A stretch of DNA of 64,000 nt from JAWKMZ01 sp041391965 (GCA_041391965.1 JAWKMZ010000001.1:434001-498000), one strand, 5' to 3'. Numbered from the stretch's first letter, positions 1 to 9,328 are shown. Translations and numbers: made by a program. Notes: generated by a model not told the origin, from the sequence alone.

Positions 1-1090
1 TGTACCAGCTAACGAGTTTTTAAATTTAGAAGGCAACAAATTATCTACCTCAAAAAATTGGGCTGTTTGGCTACCAGACTATTTAAAAGACTTTCCTAAT
101 CAACAAGACGTATTGCGTTATGCCTTAACAGCTAATGCTCCAGAAACCAAAGACAACGATTTTACTTGGAAAGATTTTCAGGTACGTAACAATAACGAAT
201 TGGTGGCTATTTTTGGTAATTTCATCAATCGTGTGGTAGTTTTAACTGACAAGTATTATAATGGTGTCGTTCCAAAACCATCTGCATTTTCTCAAATTGA
301 CCAAGAAACTTTGGCTGCCGTAAAAGCCTATCCAGAGGTAATAGCAAGTTCTATTGAACGTTACAGATTTAGAGAAGCAAGTCAAGAATTAATAAATTTA
401 GCCAGACTTGGAAACAAATATTTGGCAGATGAAGAACCGTGGAAACTTATTAAAACAGATGAAGAGCGCACAAAAACCATTATGTTTGTCGCACTTCAAA
501 TAGCAGCTGCTTTAGCCACTTTAAGTGAACCATTTTTGCCATTTACTTCTGAAAAATTAAAAAGGATTTTAGGAACTCCTAACAACTCTTGGGATGCTGT
601 TTCTTCAAAACAAATTTTAATATCTGCTGAACACCAAATAGGAAAAGCCGAATTATTATTCTCTAAAATTGAAGACGACACCATCCAAAAACAATTGGAC
701 AAATTAGAAACCAGCAAAAAAGCTAATGAAGCTGCAAATAAAAAAGTAGAACCTCAAAAAGAGACCATTACTTACGAAGATTTCTCAAAATTAGACATGC
801 GTGTTGGCACCATTATAGAAGCCGAAAAAATGCCAAAAGCCAACAAACTTTTGGTTTTAAAGGTAGATACAGGAATTGATATTAGAACCATTGTTTCAGG
901 AATTGCAGAAAGTTTTACTGCCGAAGAAGTGGTTGGCAAAAAAGTGACTGTTTTAGTAAATTTAGCTCCAAGAGCGTTACGTGGTGTGGAAAGTCAAGGC
1001 ATGATTTTAATGACTGAAAATGCGGAAGGCAAATTGGTGTTTGTAAATCCGGATGATGCAAATGTGAGTAATGGATTACATATAAGTTAA
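1..1090 (+). CDS. metG: Methionyl-tRNA synthetase, C-terminal part (5' truncated by window edge)
   Basis: Charges tRNA-Met with methionine in the cytoplasm. The open frame runs from base 2 without a start, so the window holds only the last 362 residues. The class I KMSKS-type loop appears as KLSTS near base 40, followed by the anticodon-binding helical domain (FTWKDFQVRNNNEL onward) and, over roughly the last 105 residues, an EMAP-II/Trbp111-like tRNA-binding OB domain (LDMRVGTIIEAE, SQGMILM). This OB domain is the dimerising appendage found in many bacterial MetG proteins. The next gene begins 2 bases after the stop. An ATG at 113 lies inside the gene and is not the start. Identification is secure. 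Confidence 0.96.
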   Translation, partial: VPANEFLNLEGNKLSTSKNWAVWLPDYLKDFPNQQDVLRYALTANAPETKDNDFTWKDFQVRNNNELVAIFGNFINRVVVLTDKYYNGVVPKPSAFSQIDQETLAAVKAYPEVIASSIERYRFREASQELINLARLGNKYLADEEPWKLIKTDEERTKTIMFVALQIAAALATLSEPFLPFTSEKLKRILGTPNNSWDAVSSKQILISAEHQIGKAELLFSKIEDDTIQKQLDKLETSKKANEAANKKVEPQKETITYEDFSKLDMRVGTIIEAEKMPKANKLLVLKVDTGIDIRTIVSGIAESFTAEEVVGKKVTVLVNLAPRALRGVESQGMILMTENAEGKLVFVNPDDANVSNGLHIS

Positions 1091-1092
1091 AA

Positions 1093-1725
1093 ATGGACAA
1101 TTCTCAAACCCTTAAGACCCATTGGAATACGGCCTATAATAAAGACGACCATCAATTAGGTTGGTTTGAATCTAATCCTGAACAAACCATGCAATTGATT
1201 GCTAAATGTCATCTAAACAAAAATGCAACCATATTAAATGTAGGCGTTGGCACCACAACCTTAATTGACACTCTTTTAGACCAAGGTTACACCAATCTTA
1301 TTGCAAACGACTTAAGTGATTTGGCTTTGCAGAAGTTGAAAGAGCGCATCAAAAAATCACATCATTACACCTTAAACTGTATTGCAGACGATTTAACAAA
1401 CCCATCAAAATTACAACAGCTTAAAAACATCGATTTATGGATTGATAGAGCTGTGCTTCACTTTTTTTTAAAAGACGAAGAGCAAAAAACCTATTTCAAT
1501 CTCATTAAAAAAGTAATTTCAAAAAATGGTTTTGTGCTTATCGCTGTTTTTGCACTTGATGGCGCAGAAAAGTGCTGTGGTTTAGATTTAAAACGTTATA
1601 ATACTGAAATGTTACAACAACATTTAGGTAACAATTTTAAACTAATAGACAGCTTTAATCACACCTTTATCAACCCTTTTGGAGGTAAGCGTCCTTATAT
1701 TTACACCTTATTTCAAAAACAGTAA
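1093..1725 (+). CDS. Class I SAM-dependent methyltransferase
   Basis: A 210-residue cytoplasmic methyltransferase. The glycine-rich SAM-binding motif I is ILNVGVGTTTLIDTLL (about residues 44-60), with an acidic residue in motif II (IANDLSD) and a motif IV-like IDLWIDRAVLHFF, where a bare Asp-Arg pair follows the strand. The N-terminus (HWNTAYNKD.HQLGWFE) resembles the thiopurine S-methyltransferase/TPMT-like branch of small-molecule methyltransferases. The substrate cannot be read from sequence. It lies 2 bases after metG and overlaps tex by one base (TAATG), so translational coupling with both is likely. Confidence 0.85.
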   Translation: MDNSQTLKTHWNTAYNKDDHQLGWFESNPEQTMQLIAKCHLNKNATILNVGVGTTTLIDTLLDQGYTNLIANDLSDLALQKLKERIKKSHHYTLNCIADDLTNPSKLQQLKNIDLWIDRAVLHFFLKDEEQKTYFNLIKKVISKNGFVLIAVFALDGAEKCCGLDLKRYNTEMLQQHLGNNFKLIDSFNHTFINPFGGKRPYIYTLFQKQ

Positions 1726-3848
1726 TGCAGTTACTCAAATTTATAATTTCCCAAACAAATCTATCAGAATCTTCAGTTAAAAACACGGTCAATTTATTAA
1801 ACCAAGACTGTACCATTCCATTTATTTCTCGCTACCGAAAAGAACATACTGGAAATCTTGACGAAGTACAAATTGGAGACATTGTCAAATACAAAGAACT
1901 TTTTGAAACCTTAGAAAAACGAAAAATAGCCATTTTAAAAGCTATTGAAGAACAAAACGCTTTAACATCAGACTTAAAACAAAAAATAGAAGACGCTCAA
2001 GACATAACAACGCTTGAAGATTTATACTTGCCTTTTAAAAAAAGCCGAAAAACAAAAGCAGAAACTGCTCGTAAAAACGGTTTGGAACCGTTGGCAAAAA
2101 TCATTATGAGCCAAAATGCCTCTGATGTTGAATTGATTGCGTACAACTATGTAAAAGGAGCGGTTGCTTCTGTTGATGACGCTTTAGAAGGTGCACGACA
2201 CATCATTGCCGAATGGATGAATGAACGTACTGATTTTAGAAACAACATTCGCTACCAATTAGAACGTTTTGCAATGATTTCTACCAAAGGAATCAAAACC
2301 AAAACCGATGATGAAACTGCTCAAAAATTTCGAGATTATTTTGATTGGGAAGAATCTTTAAGTCGCATTCCGTCGCACAGATTATTAGCAATTTTAAGAG
2401 CTGAAAGTGAAGGGTTTATCAAAACAAAAATCTCAATTGATGATGAAAAAGCCTTGGCCAAAATGGAAGATCGCATTATTCGTTCTCAAAATGAATGTGC
2501 CAAACAAATTCAAATGGCCATTAAAGATGCTTATAAACGTTTATTGTTACCATCACTCTCTAACGAAACACTTCAAAATGCAAAAACAAAAGCAGATGCA
2601 TCTGCCACAAGCGTTTTTGCAAAAAATTTAAAACAGTTGCTATTAGGTTCGCCATTAGGTGAAAAACGCGTATTGGCCATTGACCCAGGTTTTAGAACAG
2701 GTTGTAAAGTGGTTTGTTTAGATGCTCAAGGAAGCTTGTTGTACAACGAAACCATTTATCCACATCCTCCAAAAAGCGATAGCATTGGAGCGATGAAAAA
2801 AATTAGTTTTTTAACAGAAGCCTATCAAATAGAAGCCATTGCCATTGGCAACGGAACGGCTTCACGAGAAACTGAGGCTTTAATTAAACGCATTCATTTT
2901 AAAAACGATGTTCAAGTTTTTGTAGTGAGTGAAGCTGGAGCGAGTATTTATTCGGCATCCAAAATTGCACGTGACGAATTTCCAAATTATGATGTAACGG
3001 TTCGTGGATCTGTTTCTATTGGAAGGCGTTTACAAGACCCTTTGGCAGAGTTGGTAAAAATTGATGCCAAATCGATTGGTGTTGGACAATATCAGCATGA
3101 TGTAGATCAAACCAAACTCAAAAAAGAATTAGACATTGTCGTGGAAAGTTGTGTGAATTCTGTTGGCGTTAACATCAACACGGCAAGTACAAGTTTGTTA
3201 AGTTATGTGTCAGGTATTGGGCCAAAATTGGCTGAAAACATTGTAAATTATCGTGAGGAACATGGTGCTTTTTCATCAAGGAATGACATCAAAAAAGTGC
3301 CTCGTTTGGGTGACAAAGCGTTTGAACAAGGTGCTGGTTTTTTAAGAGTTAAAGACGCTAAAAATCCGTTAGACGATTCGGCAGTACATCCAGAAAGTTA
3401 TGCCATTGTTGAAAAAATGGCTACAGATTTAAACAAAAAAGTTTCTGATTTGATTGGAAATAAAGAATTACTTCAAAAAATTGATTTACAAAAATATAGT
3501 ACCAATTTGATTGGTTTACCAACACTTCAAGACATCATCAAAGAACTGGAAAAACCAGGTTTGGACATTCGTGAACAAGCCAAAGTGTTTACTTTTAATC
3601 AAAATATCAAAACAATTAATGATTTACAAGAAGGACAACTGCTTCCAGGCATTGTAAACAACATTACCAATTTTGGTGCTTTTGTGGATATTGGCATTAA
3701 AGAAAGTGGTTTGATACATGTGTCCAATTTATCAGATAGTTTTGTAAGTGATGTAAACGAACATGTGAGTTTACACCAACAAGTGATTGTGAAAGTGTTG
3801 GATGTGGATGTGCCCAGAAAACGGATTCAGTTGAAGTTGCATACCTAA
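1725..3848 (+). CDS. tex: Tex-family RNA-binding transcription accessory protein
   Basis: A 707-residue Tex/YhgF homologue, a cytoplasmic nucleic-acid-binding protein related to the core of eukaryotic Spt6. Domain order is the family's usual one: N-terminal helical Tex domain, YqgF/RNase H-like fold (VLAIDPGFRTGCK, about 315-330), two helix-hairpin-helix motifs (NTASTSLLSYVSGIGPKLA and VPRLGDKAFEQ, about 485-545) and a C-terminal S1 RNA-binding domain (PGIVNNITNFGAFVDIG, about 635-705). Length is close to family norm (700-780). The start overlaps the upstream stop by one base. A bidirectional terminator hairpin follows directly after the stop. Confidence 0.95.
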   Translation: MQLLKFIISQTNLSESSVKNTVNLLNQDCTIPFISRYRKEHTGNLDEVQIGDIVKYKELFETLEKRKIAILKAIEEQNALTSDLKQKIEDAQDITTLEDLYLPFKKSRKTKAETARKNGLEPLAKIIMSQNASDVELIAYNYVKGAVASVDDALEGARHIIAEWMNERTDFRNNIRYQLERFAMISTKGIKTKTDDETAQKFRDYFDWEESLSRIPSHRLLAILRAESEGFIKTKISIDDEKALAKMEDRIIRSQNECAKQIQMAIKDAYKRLLLPSLSNETLQNAKTKADASATSVFAKNLKQLLLGSPLGEKRVLAIDPGFRTGCKVVCLDAQGSLLYNETIYPHPPKSDSIGAMKKISFLTEAYQIEAIAIGNGTASRETEALIKRIHFKNDVQVFVVSEAGASIYSASKIARDEFPNYDVTVRGSVSIGRRLQDPLAELVKIDAKSIGVGQYQHDVDQTKLKKELDIVVESCVNSVGVNINTASTSLLSYVSGIGPKLAENIVNYREEHGAFSSRNDIKKVPRLGDKAFEQGAGFLRVKDAKNPLDDSAVHPESYAIVEKMATDLNKKVSDLIGNKELLQKIDLQKYSTNLIGLPTLQDIIKELEKPGLDIREQAKVFTFNQNIKTINDLQEGQLLPGIVNNITNFGAFVDIGIKESGLIHVSNLSDSFVSDVNEHVSLHQQVIVKVLDVDVPRKRIQLKLHT

Positions 3849-3877
3849 AAAAAGGCTCTCAAATGAGAACCTTTTTT
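3849..3877. terminator. Bidirectional intrinsic terminator between tex and ssb
   Basis: A-tract, then a stem of AAAGG-TCTCA pairing with TGAGA-CCTTT across a two-base loop, then a T-run. It is nearly symmetric, so it can serve tex on the plus strand and ssb on the minus strand; the two genes converge here. Confidence 0.8.
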
Positions 3878-3894
3878 AGCTATTCAGTAAAAAA

Positions 3895-4227
3895 TTATTT
3901 ACTCAACATCAACAATTCACTGCAAATAATTTCAGTGGTTTGATGTTTTTTTCCGTCTTTATCTTCCCACGTTCTGTTGGTTAATTTGCCTTCTACAGCA
4001 ATTTCTTTGCCTTTGGTTATATAGTTTTCAACCACGTTTACCAAGCCTCCTTTTACCACAATATTGTGCCAATATGCGCGCTCTACTTTGTTGCCTTTTT
4101 TGTCTTTGTAACTATCATCTGTAGCTAAAGAGAATTTTGCCATTTTGTTACCATCGGTAAAATTTACAATTTCAGGATCTTGTCCTAATCTACCAATCAA
4201 CTGTACTTTGTTTCTTAATGTGTTCAT
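3895..4227 (-). CDS. ssb: Single-stranded DNA-binding protein, short form
   Basis: A 110-residue SSB consisting only of an OB fold: start NKVQLIGRLGQDPE, then KMAKFSLAT, the YWHNIVV strand, and GKEIAVEGKLTNRTWEDKDGK. It binds single-stranded DNA, normally as a tetramer. It ends (ELLMLSK) immediately after the fold, so both the glycine/proline-rich linker and the acidic DDDIPF-type tip that recruits repair and replication partners are absent. Bacteroidota commonly carry a second, longer SSB, so this is probably an accessory paralogue; that is inference because no other ssb is in the window. Single gene, convergent with tex. Confidence 0.92.
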   Translation of the reverse strand: MNTLRNKVQLIGRLGQDPEIVNFTDGNKMAKFSLATDDSYKDKKGNKVERAYWHNIVVKGGLVNVVENYITKGKEIAVEGKLTNRTWEDKDGKKHQTTEIICSELLMLSK

Positions 4228-4319
4228 GTTTTCTAAAATTTAAATGTTAAACAGTTAATACTATCGCGTTTTGATGTTTCGACAAGGCAAAGATGCGATG
4301 GCTTGCAACTTTTATTCGG

Positions 4320-4379
4320 TTGTTACCTATTTAAATTCGTTTGTAACTATTTGTAGTCGTTTGTAAACGGATAATTTGT
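4320..4379 (+). repeat. Imperfect 20-bp tandem repeat upstream of the zinc-ribbon gene
   Basis: Two adjacent 20-bp units (4320-4339 and 4340-4359) share the core CTATTT and the end TCG, and a degenerate third unit starts at 4360. The 10-mer TCGTTTGTAA occurs at 4337 and again at 4357, exactly 20 bases apart, which places both copies on the same helix face. It lies in the ssb/zinc-ribbon divergent intergenic region and looks like an operator array; no regulator is assigned. Confidence 0.4.
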
Positions 4380-4409
4380 ACATTTATAGGCATCTATATA
4401 CAGTATTTT

Positions 4410-4760
4410 ATGCAAAAACTATGTCCAGAATGTGGTGAAAAAATTATTGGCAGAATTGATAAAAAATTTTGTGGTGACGCTTGTCGAAATGCCTATAACA
4501 ATACTATTAATAAGGATAACAAAAACCTTATTAGAAACACAAACAACCGTTTGCGAAAAAATTATAGGATTTTGGAAAGTTTAAATCCTGATCAAAAAAC
4601 AAAAGTATCAAGAAGCAAGCTCATCGAAAAAGGTTTTGACTTTAATTACTTTACAAGCATTTATACTACTAAAGTTGGTACCATTTATTATTTTGTCTAT
4701 GACCAAGGTTACTTACCTATTGAGGGCGATTATTACGCTTTGGTAAAACGGGAAAGTTAA
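4410..4760 (+). CDS. Small zinc-ribbon protein of unknown function
   Basis: A 116-residue protein. Residues 1-30 hold a treble-clef/zinc-ribbon signature, CPECG followed by FCGDACRNAYNN, with four cysteines (CxxC-x14-CxxxC) suited to one zinc ion. Residues 40-60 are basic and helical; the rest is predicted beta-rich (YFTSIYTTKVGTIYYFVYDQGYL). The pattern resembles short conserved hypothetical proteins of Bacteroidota that carry a DUF2116-like ribbon. I do not recognise a function; nucleic-acid binding is plausible from the basic stretch. Monocistronic, divergent from ssb, with tandem 20-bp repeats upstream. Confidence 0.75.
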   Translation: MQKLCPECGEKIIGRIDKKFCGDACRNAYNNTINKDNKNLIRNTNNRLRKNYRILESLNPDQKTKVSRSKLIEKGFDFNYFTSIYTTKVGTIYYFVYDQGYLPIEGDYYALVKRES

Positions 4761-4813
4761 TTGTAACATTCCACTTTTTTAATCAACTAACTAATAAATT
4801 AGACTTCAAAATA

Positions 4814-5539
4814 ATGCTTGCAATAACCAACACTACTAATTTTTATATCCCAATCCTCATTATTGGCGCCATTATCTTAATTGGATTTCTTGTCTATTAT
4901 TTCAACCCAAAACAAGTCATCCTTAGAAAACTTTCAAAAACACCTCTAAAAAGAATCCACCAAATAAAAAATAATGATTTGGTAAAAATTAATGGAAAAG
5001 CTTTACACGTTCATGAGCCATTTATGGCGCCTTTTAGCTTAAGACGCTGTGTGTTTTATTCAATAACAATAGAACAAAAAGTGAGTAGCGGAAAGAGTTC
5101 TCATTGGAAAAAATTGGTAAGTGAAGAAAAAGTACAAGACTTTTTTGTAGAAGCTAATGGCGAAATGCTTATTATAAAACCTAACCAATCACCCAAAAAT
5201 TATATCAGTTATTTAATAACAGACAAAGAAACAGGTTCTGGGACTTTTAATAACCCAACACCAGAATTTGAAGCTCTTTTAAAACATTACAATATAAAAA
5301 GTACAGGTCTTTTTGGATTCAACAAAAAACTTCGTTACAAAGAAGCTGTAATTGAAATTGGAGAGCGCATTACTGTTGCAGGCATTGCCAAATGGAAAAC
5401 CTTGAGTGAACCTGTTCCAGAATACCATTATTCAAAAATTATAGAATTGGTAAGCGAAGGCAAAGAAAAGTTGATCATTACTGATATGTCTGAAACTCAA
5501 AAGGAAGATGTAAAATCAGAAGATGTAAAATCAATATAA
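4814..5539 (+). CDS. Membrane-anchored GIDE-like domain protein
   Basis: A 241-residue protein with one N-terminal membrane helix (about residues 11-31, IPILIIGAIILIGFLVYYF) and a soluble domain. The soluble part (NNDLVKINGKAL, APFSLRRCVFYSITIEQ, GERITVAGIAKWK) resembles the beta-rich GIDE domain of mitochondrial MUL1/GIDE, in which an E/G-x-V-x-V-x-G element recurs twice. No RING finger is present, so it is not a ubiquitin ligase. The terminal EDVKSEDVKS is a short internal duplication. Its stop abuts the stop of the CBS gene (5539/5540), so the two converge with no spacer. Function unknown; the family call is moderate. Confidence 0.6.
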   Translation: MLAITNTTNFYIPILIIGAIILIGFLVYYFNPKQVILRKLSKTPLKRIHQIKNNDLVKINGKALHVHEPFMAPFSLRRCVFYSITIEQKVSSGKSSHWKKLVSEEKVQDFFVEANGEMLIIKPNQSPKNYISYLITDKETGSGTFNNPTPEFEALLKHYNIKSTGLFGFNKKLRYKEAVIEIGERITVAGIAKWKTLSEPVPEYHYSKIIELVSEGKEKLIITDMSETQKEDVKSEDVKSI

Positions 5540-6007
5540 TTACTTCCAAGTTTGCCCTTTTAACTCCAAAGCTGCTTTTAAAATATCTTTTTGGCTTATT
5601 TGCCCTACCAATTTACCATTTTCGACAATAGGAAAACGCCGCCTTCTGGATTCTAAAAATTTGCTGGCAGCATCAAACACATTCATATTACCATCAATAG
5701 TTTCCACATTTTTAATCATCCGTTTTTCAACATGATCTTGCTCCATTGGCATATTGTAATACCGACTTTCACTAATTTGTTTTAAACAATCCCCTTCAGA
5801 AATCATACCAACCAATTCATAATTATCATTAACCACAGGACCACCCGAAATTTTAAATCGGAGCAAGGTGTTAATAACCTCATCAACAGATTGTTCTGGT
5901 TTAAAAACAATTAAATCGCGTGTCATATAATCACTTACCTTTAAAGGTATTTGCTCAGTAGCATTCTGTTGCTGCTTTCTGGCACCTTGAAAACTCTTGA
6001 TTCCCAT
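5540..6007 (-). CDS. Tandem CBS-domain protein
   Basis: A 155-residue stand-alone Bateman module. CBS1 covers about residues 22-80 (VSDYMTRDLIVFKPEQSVDEV, ISGGPVVND, LVGMISEGDCL) and CBS2 about 95-150 (IDGNMNVFDAA, RRRRFPIVE, LVGQISQKDIL). Such pairs bind adenosyl ligands and regulate partner proteins. No catalytic domain is attached. The partner cannot be inferred from neighbours, since the gene is flanked by a convergent membrane protein and a divergent peptidase. Confidence 0.9.
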   Translation of the reverse strand: MGIKSFQGARKQQQNATEQIPLKVSDYMTRDLIVFKPEQSVDEVINTLLRFKISGGPVVNDNYELVGMISEGDCLKQISESRYYNMPMEQDHVEKRMIKNVETIDGNMNVFDAASKFLESRRRRFPIVENGKLVGQISQKDILKAALELKGQTWK

Positions 6008-6078
6008 AATAAAAAATTAAAATTGAACTTAAAAATACTGAAAATAAGTCAGTTAACCTAATTACAAATAGATGGAAT

Positions 6079-6086
6079 TATTTTTG
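6079..6086 (+). promoter_or_regulatory. Bacteroidota -7 promoter element for the M28 peptidase
   Basis: TATTTTTG matches the TAnnTTTG consensus of Bacteroidota housekeeping promoters and lies 31 bases before the ATG. I see no convincing TTG at the -33 position. Confidence 0.5.
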
Positions 6087-6117
6087 TATTTTTATATACC
6101 AACCAACACCTTTTACA

Positions 6118-8412
6118 ATGCTAAAAAAAATTATTGCGCTGTTTTTAATTCTCATCGCTATTTATTGGAGTTTTGCAGCCTTATTGCCAGATCGTGTTTC
6201 TACTTTAGAAACCCCAAAAACCTCTTTTTCTACTGAACGTGCTTTGGTTCATTTAAAAGCAATTTCACAAAAACCACATTATGTAGGTTCTGAAAATCAT
6301 GAAACCGTTAAAAATTATTTGATTAAAACTCTTCATGATTTAGGTTTAGAAACGCAGGTCCAAGAAGGCTATTCATTGACCGATTGGGGAACCATAACTA
6401 AACCTCAAAATATTTTAGCACGTATTAAAGGAACAGATAACAGCAAAGCCTTGTTACTACTATCGCACTATGATAGCAAATCGCATGCCTCATTTGGTGC
6501 GAGTGATGATGGTGCTGGAGTTGTCACTATTTTAGAAGGCTTACGCGCTTATTTAAGCGAAAAAAAAGCTCCTAAAAATGATATTATCATCTTATTTACT
6601 GATGCTGAAGAATTAGGTTTAAATGGTGCTGATCTTTTTGTCAATAAGCATCCTTGGGTAAAAGATGTCGGTTTGGTTTTAAACTTTGAAGCACGAGGTA
6701 GTGGCGGCCCAAGTTATATGTTGGTAGAAACCAATGGAGGCAATCAAAATTTGATAAGAGGATTTATAGCTGCCAATCCAAAATTTCCTGTTGCAAACTC
6801 ATTAGCTTATAGCATTTATAAAATGCTTCCAAACGACACAGATTTGACTCGTTTTAGAGAAGATAAAAATATTGATGGTTTTAATTTTGCTTTTATTGAT
6901 GACCATTATGATTACCATACCGCTTTAGACAATTATGACCGTTTAGACCGAAAAACTTTAGAACATCAAGGCAGTTATTTAATGCCTTTACTTACTTATT
7001 TTGCTGATGCCAACCTCAATAATCTTAAAAGCGATGTGGATAAAGTGTACTTTAACGTACCACTATTTAAAATGGTAAGCTATCCAAATTCTTGGATTTT
7101 TCCAATGCTTATTTTAGCCATTCTTATTTTTATTGCATTAGTATTTTATGGTATTAGCAAACGCACACTCAACTCAAAACATATTGCTGTTGGATTTTTA
7201 CCAGGTATTGCAGCGGTTGTCATTAACGGTTTTATTGGATTTTATGGGTGGAAGTTGCTTTTGGTTATTTATCCACAATACTCCGAAATACTTCAAGGCT
7301 TCACCTATAATGGTTATATCTATATTTGGGCTTTTGCACTTCTTTCTACAGCAGTTTGTATGTGGTTGTACAACAAAGTTTACAAACCAGAAAACACAGC
7401 AAGTTTAGTAGTGCCACCTTTATTTTTATGGTTGGTGATATGCGGTGTGATTGCTTTTAAGCTGAAAGGTGCCAGCTTTTTTATCATTCCTGTATATTTT
7501 GGCTTATTAAGTCTTTTTATTTTGGTTAGACAAAAACGTCCAAGCATCATTCTTATGGCGCTTTTGTTGTTTCCAGTATTGACCATGTTAGTGCCTTTTG
7601 TAAAAATGTTTCCTGTTGCTTTAGGATTAAAAACCATGATTGCAACCACACTTTTAGTGTCGTTAATTTTCTCGTTATGTATTTCCGTTGTTGGGTTTTC
7701 AAGATATAAAGACCGATGGTCTTATGTGCTGTTCATTTTAGCGCTTTGCTGTTTTGTTACAGCCCATTTTAAGTCTGATTTTAATGATGAACGTCCTAAA
7801 CCAAATAGTTTGGTCTATCTTATGGATGCCGATAATAACTCCGCTCTTTGGGGAACTTATGACCATGTTTTAGACGATTGGACTAAGGCTTATTTAACAG
7901 ATAATCCTGATAAAGCAAAACAAGACAACACCTTTGCCAGTAAATATAAAACAGGATTTTCCTATACAAAAAAGGCCAACGTTAAACCTTTAAAACTTCC
8001 ATATATTGATATTCAAACAGATACGGTTATCAATGCGATAAGACATGTCAAATTACTTATCACATCACAACGAGAGGTGAATCAATTAGAGTTTTTTGCA
8101 GATTCTACTAATAACTTTTTCACATTCAATATTAATGGATTAGAAGTGCCAAAAGAGAAAAACCAAAATATGGTATTTGACAAGCGAGAAAACAATCACT
8201 TATTTGGCTATTATGTAACTGATAAAAGCCCTTTGGTACTCGATTTTACAGTGCCATTAGGGCAAAAAACAGATTTGCAAATGTATGAAGCCTCCTTTGA
8301 TATGCTCAATAATGATTTATTCAGAGTTCCAAAACGTCCTGACACAATGATTCCAAAGCCTTTTGTAGTTAATGATGCCATTATCATCAAAAAAACCATT
8401 CGTATTGAGTAA
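6118..8412 (+). CDS. M28-family membrane-bound metallopeptidase
   Basis: A 764-residue zinc aminopeptidase-like protein. An N-terminal membrane helix (residues 4-21) is followed by the M28 domain with di-zinc ligands visible in LSHYDSKSH, GASDDGAG, FTDAEELGLNGA and the late DDHYDYHTALD (about residues 115-285). Then come about eight hydrophobic helices (about 325-560) and a C-terminal soluble beta-rich domain. This layout (peptidase facing outward, multi-pass membrane block, C-terminal domain) is typical of ERMP1-like/M28 membrane peptidases in Bacteroidota. The substrate is not known. The following SDR gene overlaps its 3' end. Confidence 0.9.
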   Translation: MLKKIIALFLILIAIYWSFAALLPDRVSTLETPKTSFSTERALVHLKAISQKPHYVGSENHETVKNYLIKTLHDLGLETQVQEGYSLTDWGTITKPQNILARIKGTDNSKALLLLSHYDSKSHASFGASDDGAGVVTILEGLRAYLSEKKAPKNDIIILFTDAEELGLNGADLFVNKHPWVKDVGLVLNFEARGSGGPSYMLVETNGGNQNLIRGFIAANPKFPVANSLAYSIYKMLPNDTDLTRFREDKNIDGFNFAFIDDHYDYHTALDNYDRLDRKTLEHQGSYLMPLLTYFADANLNNLKSDVDKVYFNVPLFKMVSYPNSWIFPMLILAILIFIALVFYGISKRTLNSKHIAVGFLPGIAAVVINGFIGFYGWKLLLVIYPQYSEILQGFTYNGYIYIWAFALLSTAVCMWLYNKVYKPENTASLVVPPLFLWLVICGVIAFKLKGASFFIIPVYFGLLSLFILVRQKRPSIILMALLLFPVLTMLVPFVKMFPVALGLKTMIATTLLVSLIFSLCISVVGFSRYKDRWSYVLFILALCCFVTAHFKSDFNDERPKPNSLVYLMDADNNSALWGTYDHVLDDWTKAYLTDNPDKAKQDNTFASKYKTGFSYTKKANVKPLKLPYIDIQTDTVINAIRHVKLLITSQREVNQLEFFADSTNNFFTFNINGLEVPKEKNQNMVFDKRENNHLFGYYVTDKSPLVLDFTVPLGQKTDLQMYEASFDMLNNDLFRVPKRPDTMIPKPFVVNDAIIIKKTIRIE

Positions 8413-9214
8413 ACAAATTAGTATCATTGGTTGTGGTTGGCTTGGATTGCCATTAGCAAAACATCTTATTAAAAACAATTATAACATAAAAGGATCGACC
8501 ACAACAGCATCAAAAATGGATCTTTTAAGTGCTGTTGGTATTGAGGCCTCTATTGTCCGTTTTTCAGAAACTGAAATTATTGGCAATATTGCAGCTTGTT
8601 TAAAAAATAGTAAGATTTTAATTCTTAATATTCCTCCTGGTTTACGAAAAAATTCTGACACCAATTTTGTAAAACGCATCCAGTTATTGCTGCCTTATAT
8701 TGAAACATCTACCATAAAACAAGTGCTTTTTATAAGTTCTACTTCTGTTTATGCTGATGATGAATCGTTTCCTATAATTACAGAAAAAAGCAAACCACAA
8801 CCAGATACCGAATCAGGAAAACAGCTTTTAAGTGTTGAAGAATTACTTTTGAAAAACAAGCATTTTGATACAACTATTTTGCGTTTTAGTGGTTTATTTG
8901 GTGTTGACAGACATCCTGCAAAATGGGTATCAGGGAAAAAAGAATTGAAAAATCCGGAAGCACCAGTTAATCTTATTCATCAACAAGATTGCATTGCCAT
9001 CATTACATTAATTTTAAAATACGCATCTTGGAATATGGTTTTAAATGCGTCATCACCATCACATCCAACTCGAAAAAACTATTACACATCTGCATGTAAA
9101 GCTTTAAATTTACCACTTCCTGAGTTTGATGATAGCAGCATTTCAAAAGGAAAACATATAGATTCTACAAAGTTGGTACAGCTTTTGAACTATGAGTTTA
9201 AAATTAAACTCTAA
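8405..9214 (+). CDS. NAD(P)-binding SDR/epimerase-like protein (YeeZ-type)
   Basis: An extended short-chain dehydrogenase-like protein of 269 residues from the chosen start. The Rossmann loop is IIGCGWLGLPLAKHL right at the N-terminus. VLFISSTSVYADDESFPI gives the usual Ser/Tyr region, but the classical YxxxK is not obvious (LLSVEELLLK follows instead), as in YeeZ-like atypical epimerases. I prefer TTG at 8405, which overlaps the peptidase stop by 8 bases (TTGAGTAA), the same arrangement as feoA/feoB here; an in-frame ATG at 8372 would give a 41-base overlap and 11 extra residues. The substrate is unknown. Confidence 0.8.
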   Translation: MSKQISIIGCGWLGLPLAKHLIKNNYNIKGSTTTASKMDLLSAVGIEASIVRFSETEIIGNIAACLKNSKILILNIPPGLRKNSDTNFVKRIQLLLPYIETSTIKQVLFISSTSVYADDESFPIITEKSKPQPDTESGKQLLSVEELLLKNKHFDTTILRFSGLFGVDRHPAKWVSGKKELKNPEAPVNLIHQQDCIAIITLILKYASWNMVLNASSPSHPTRKNYYTSACKALNLPLPEFDDSSISKGKHIDSTKLVQLLNYEFKIKL

Positions 9215-9328
9215 CAATTAGCATGCTTTTAAGAGTTGTTACTGTTTATTTTTTTAGATTTGACGCGTTAAAAATGAATCGCTTTACATAAGTTTCATAA
9301 TCTTGAAAACGACAAAACACTAATAAAA

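Noticed and set aside
4814..5539. Ubiquitin ligase
   Set aside because: Only the GIDE-like domain is present; there is no RING finger, and it is a bacterial protein.
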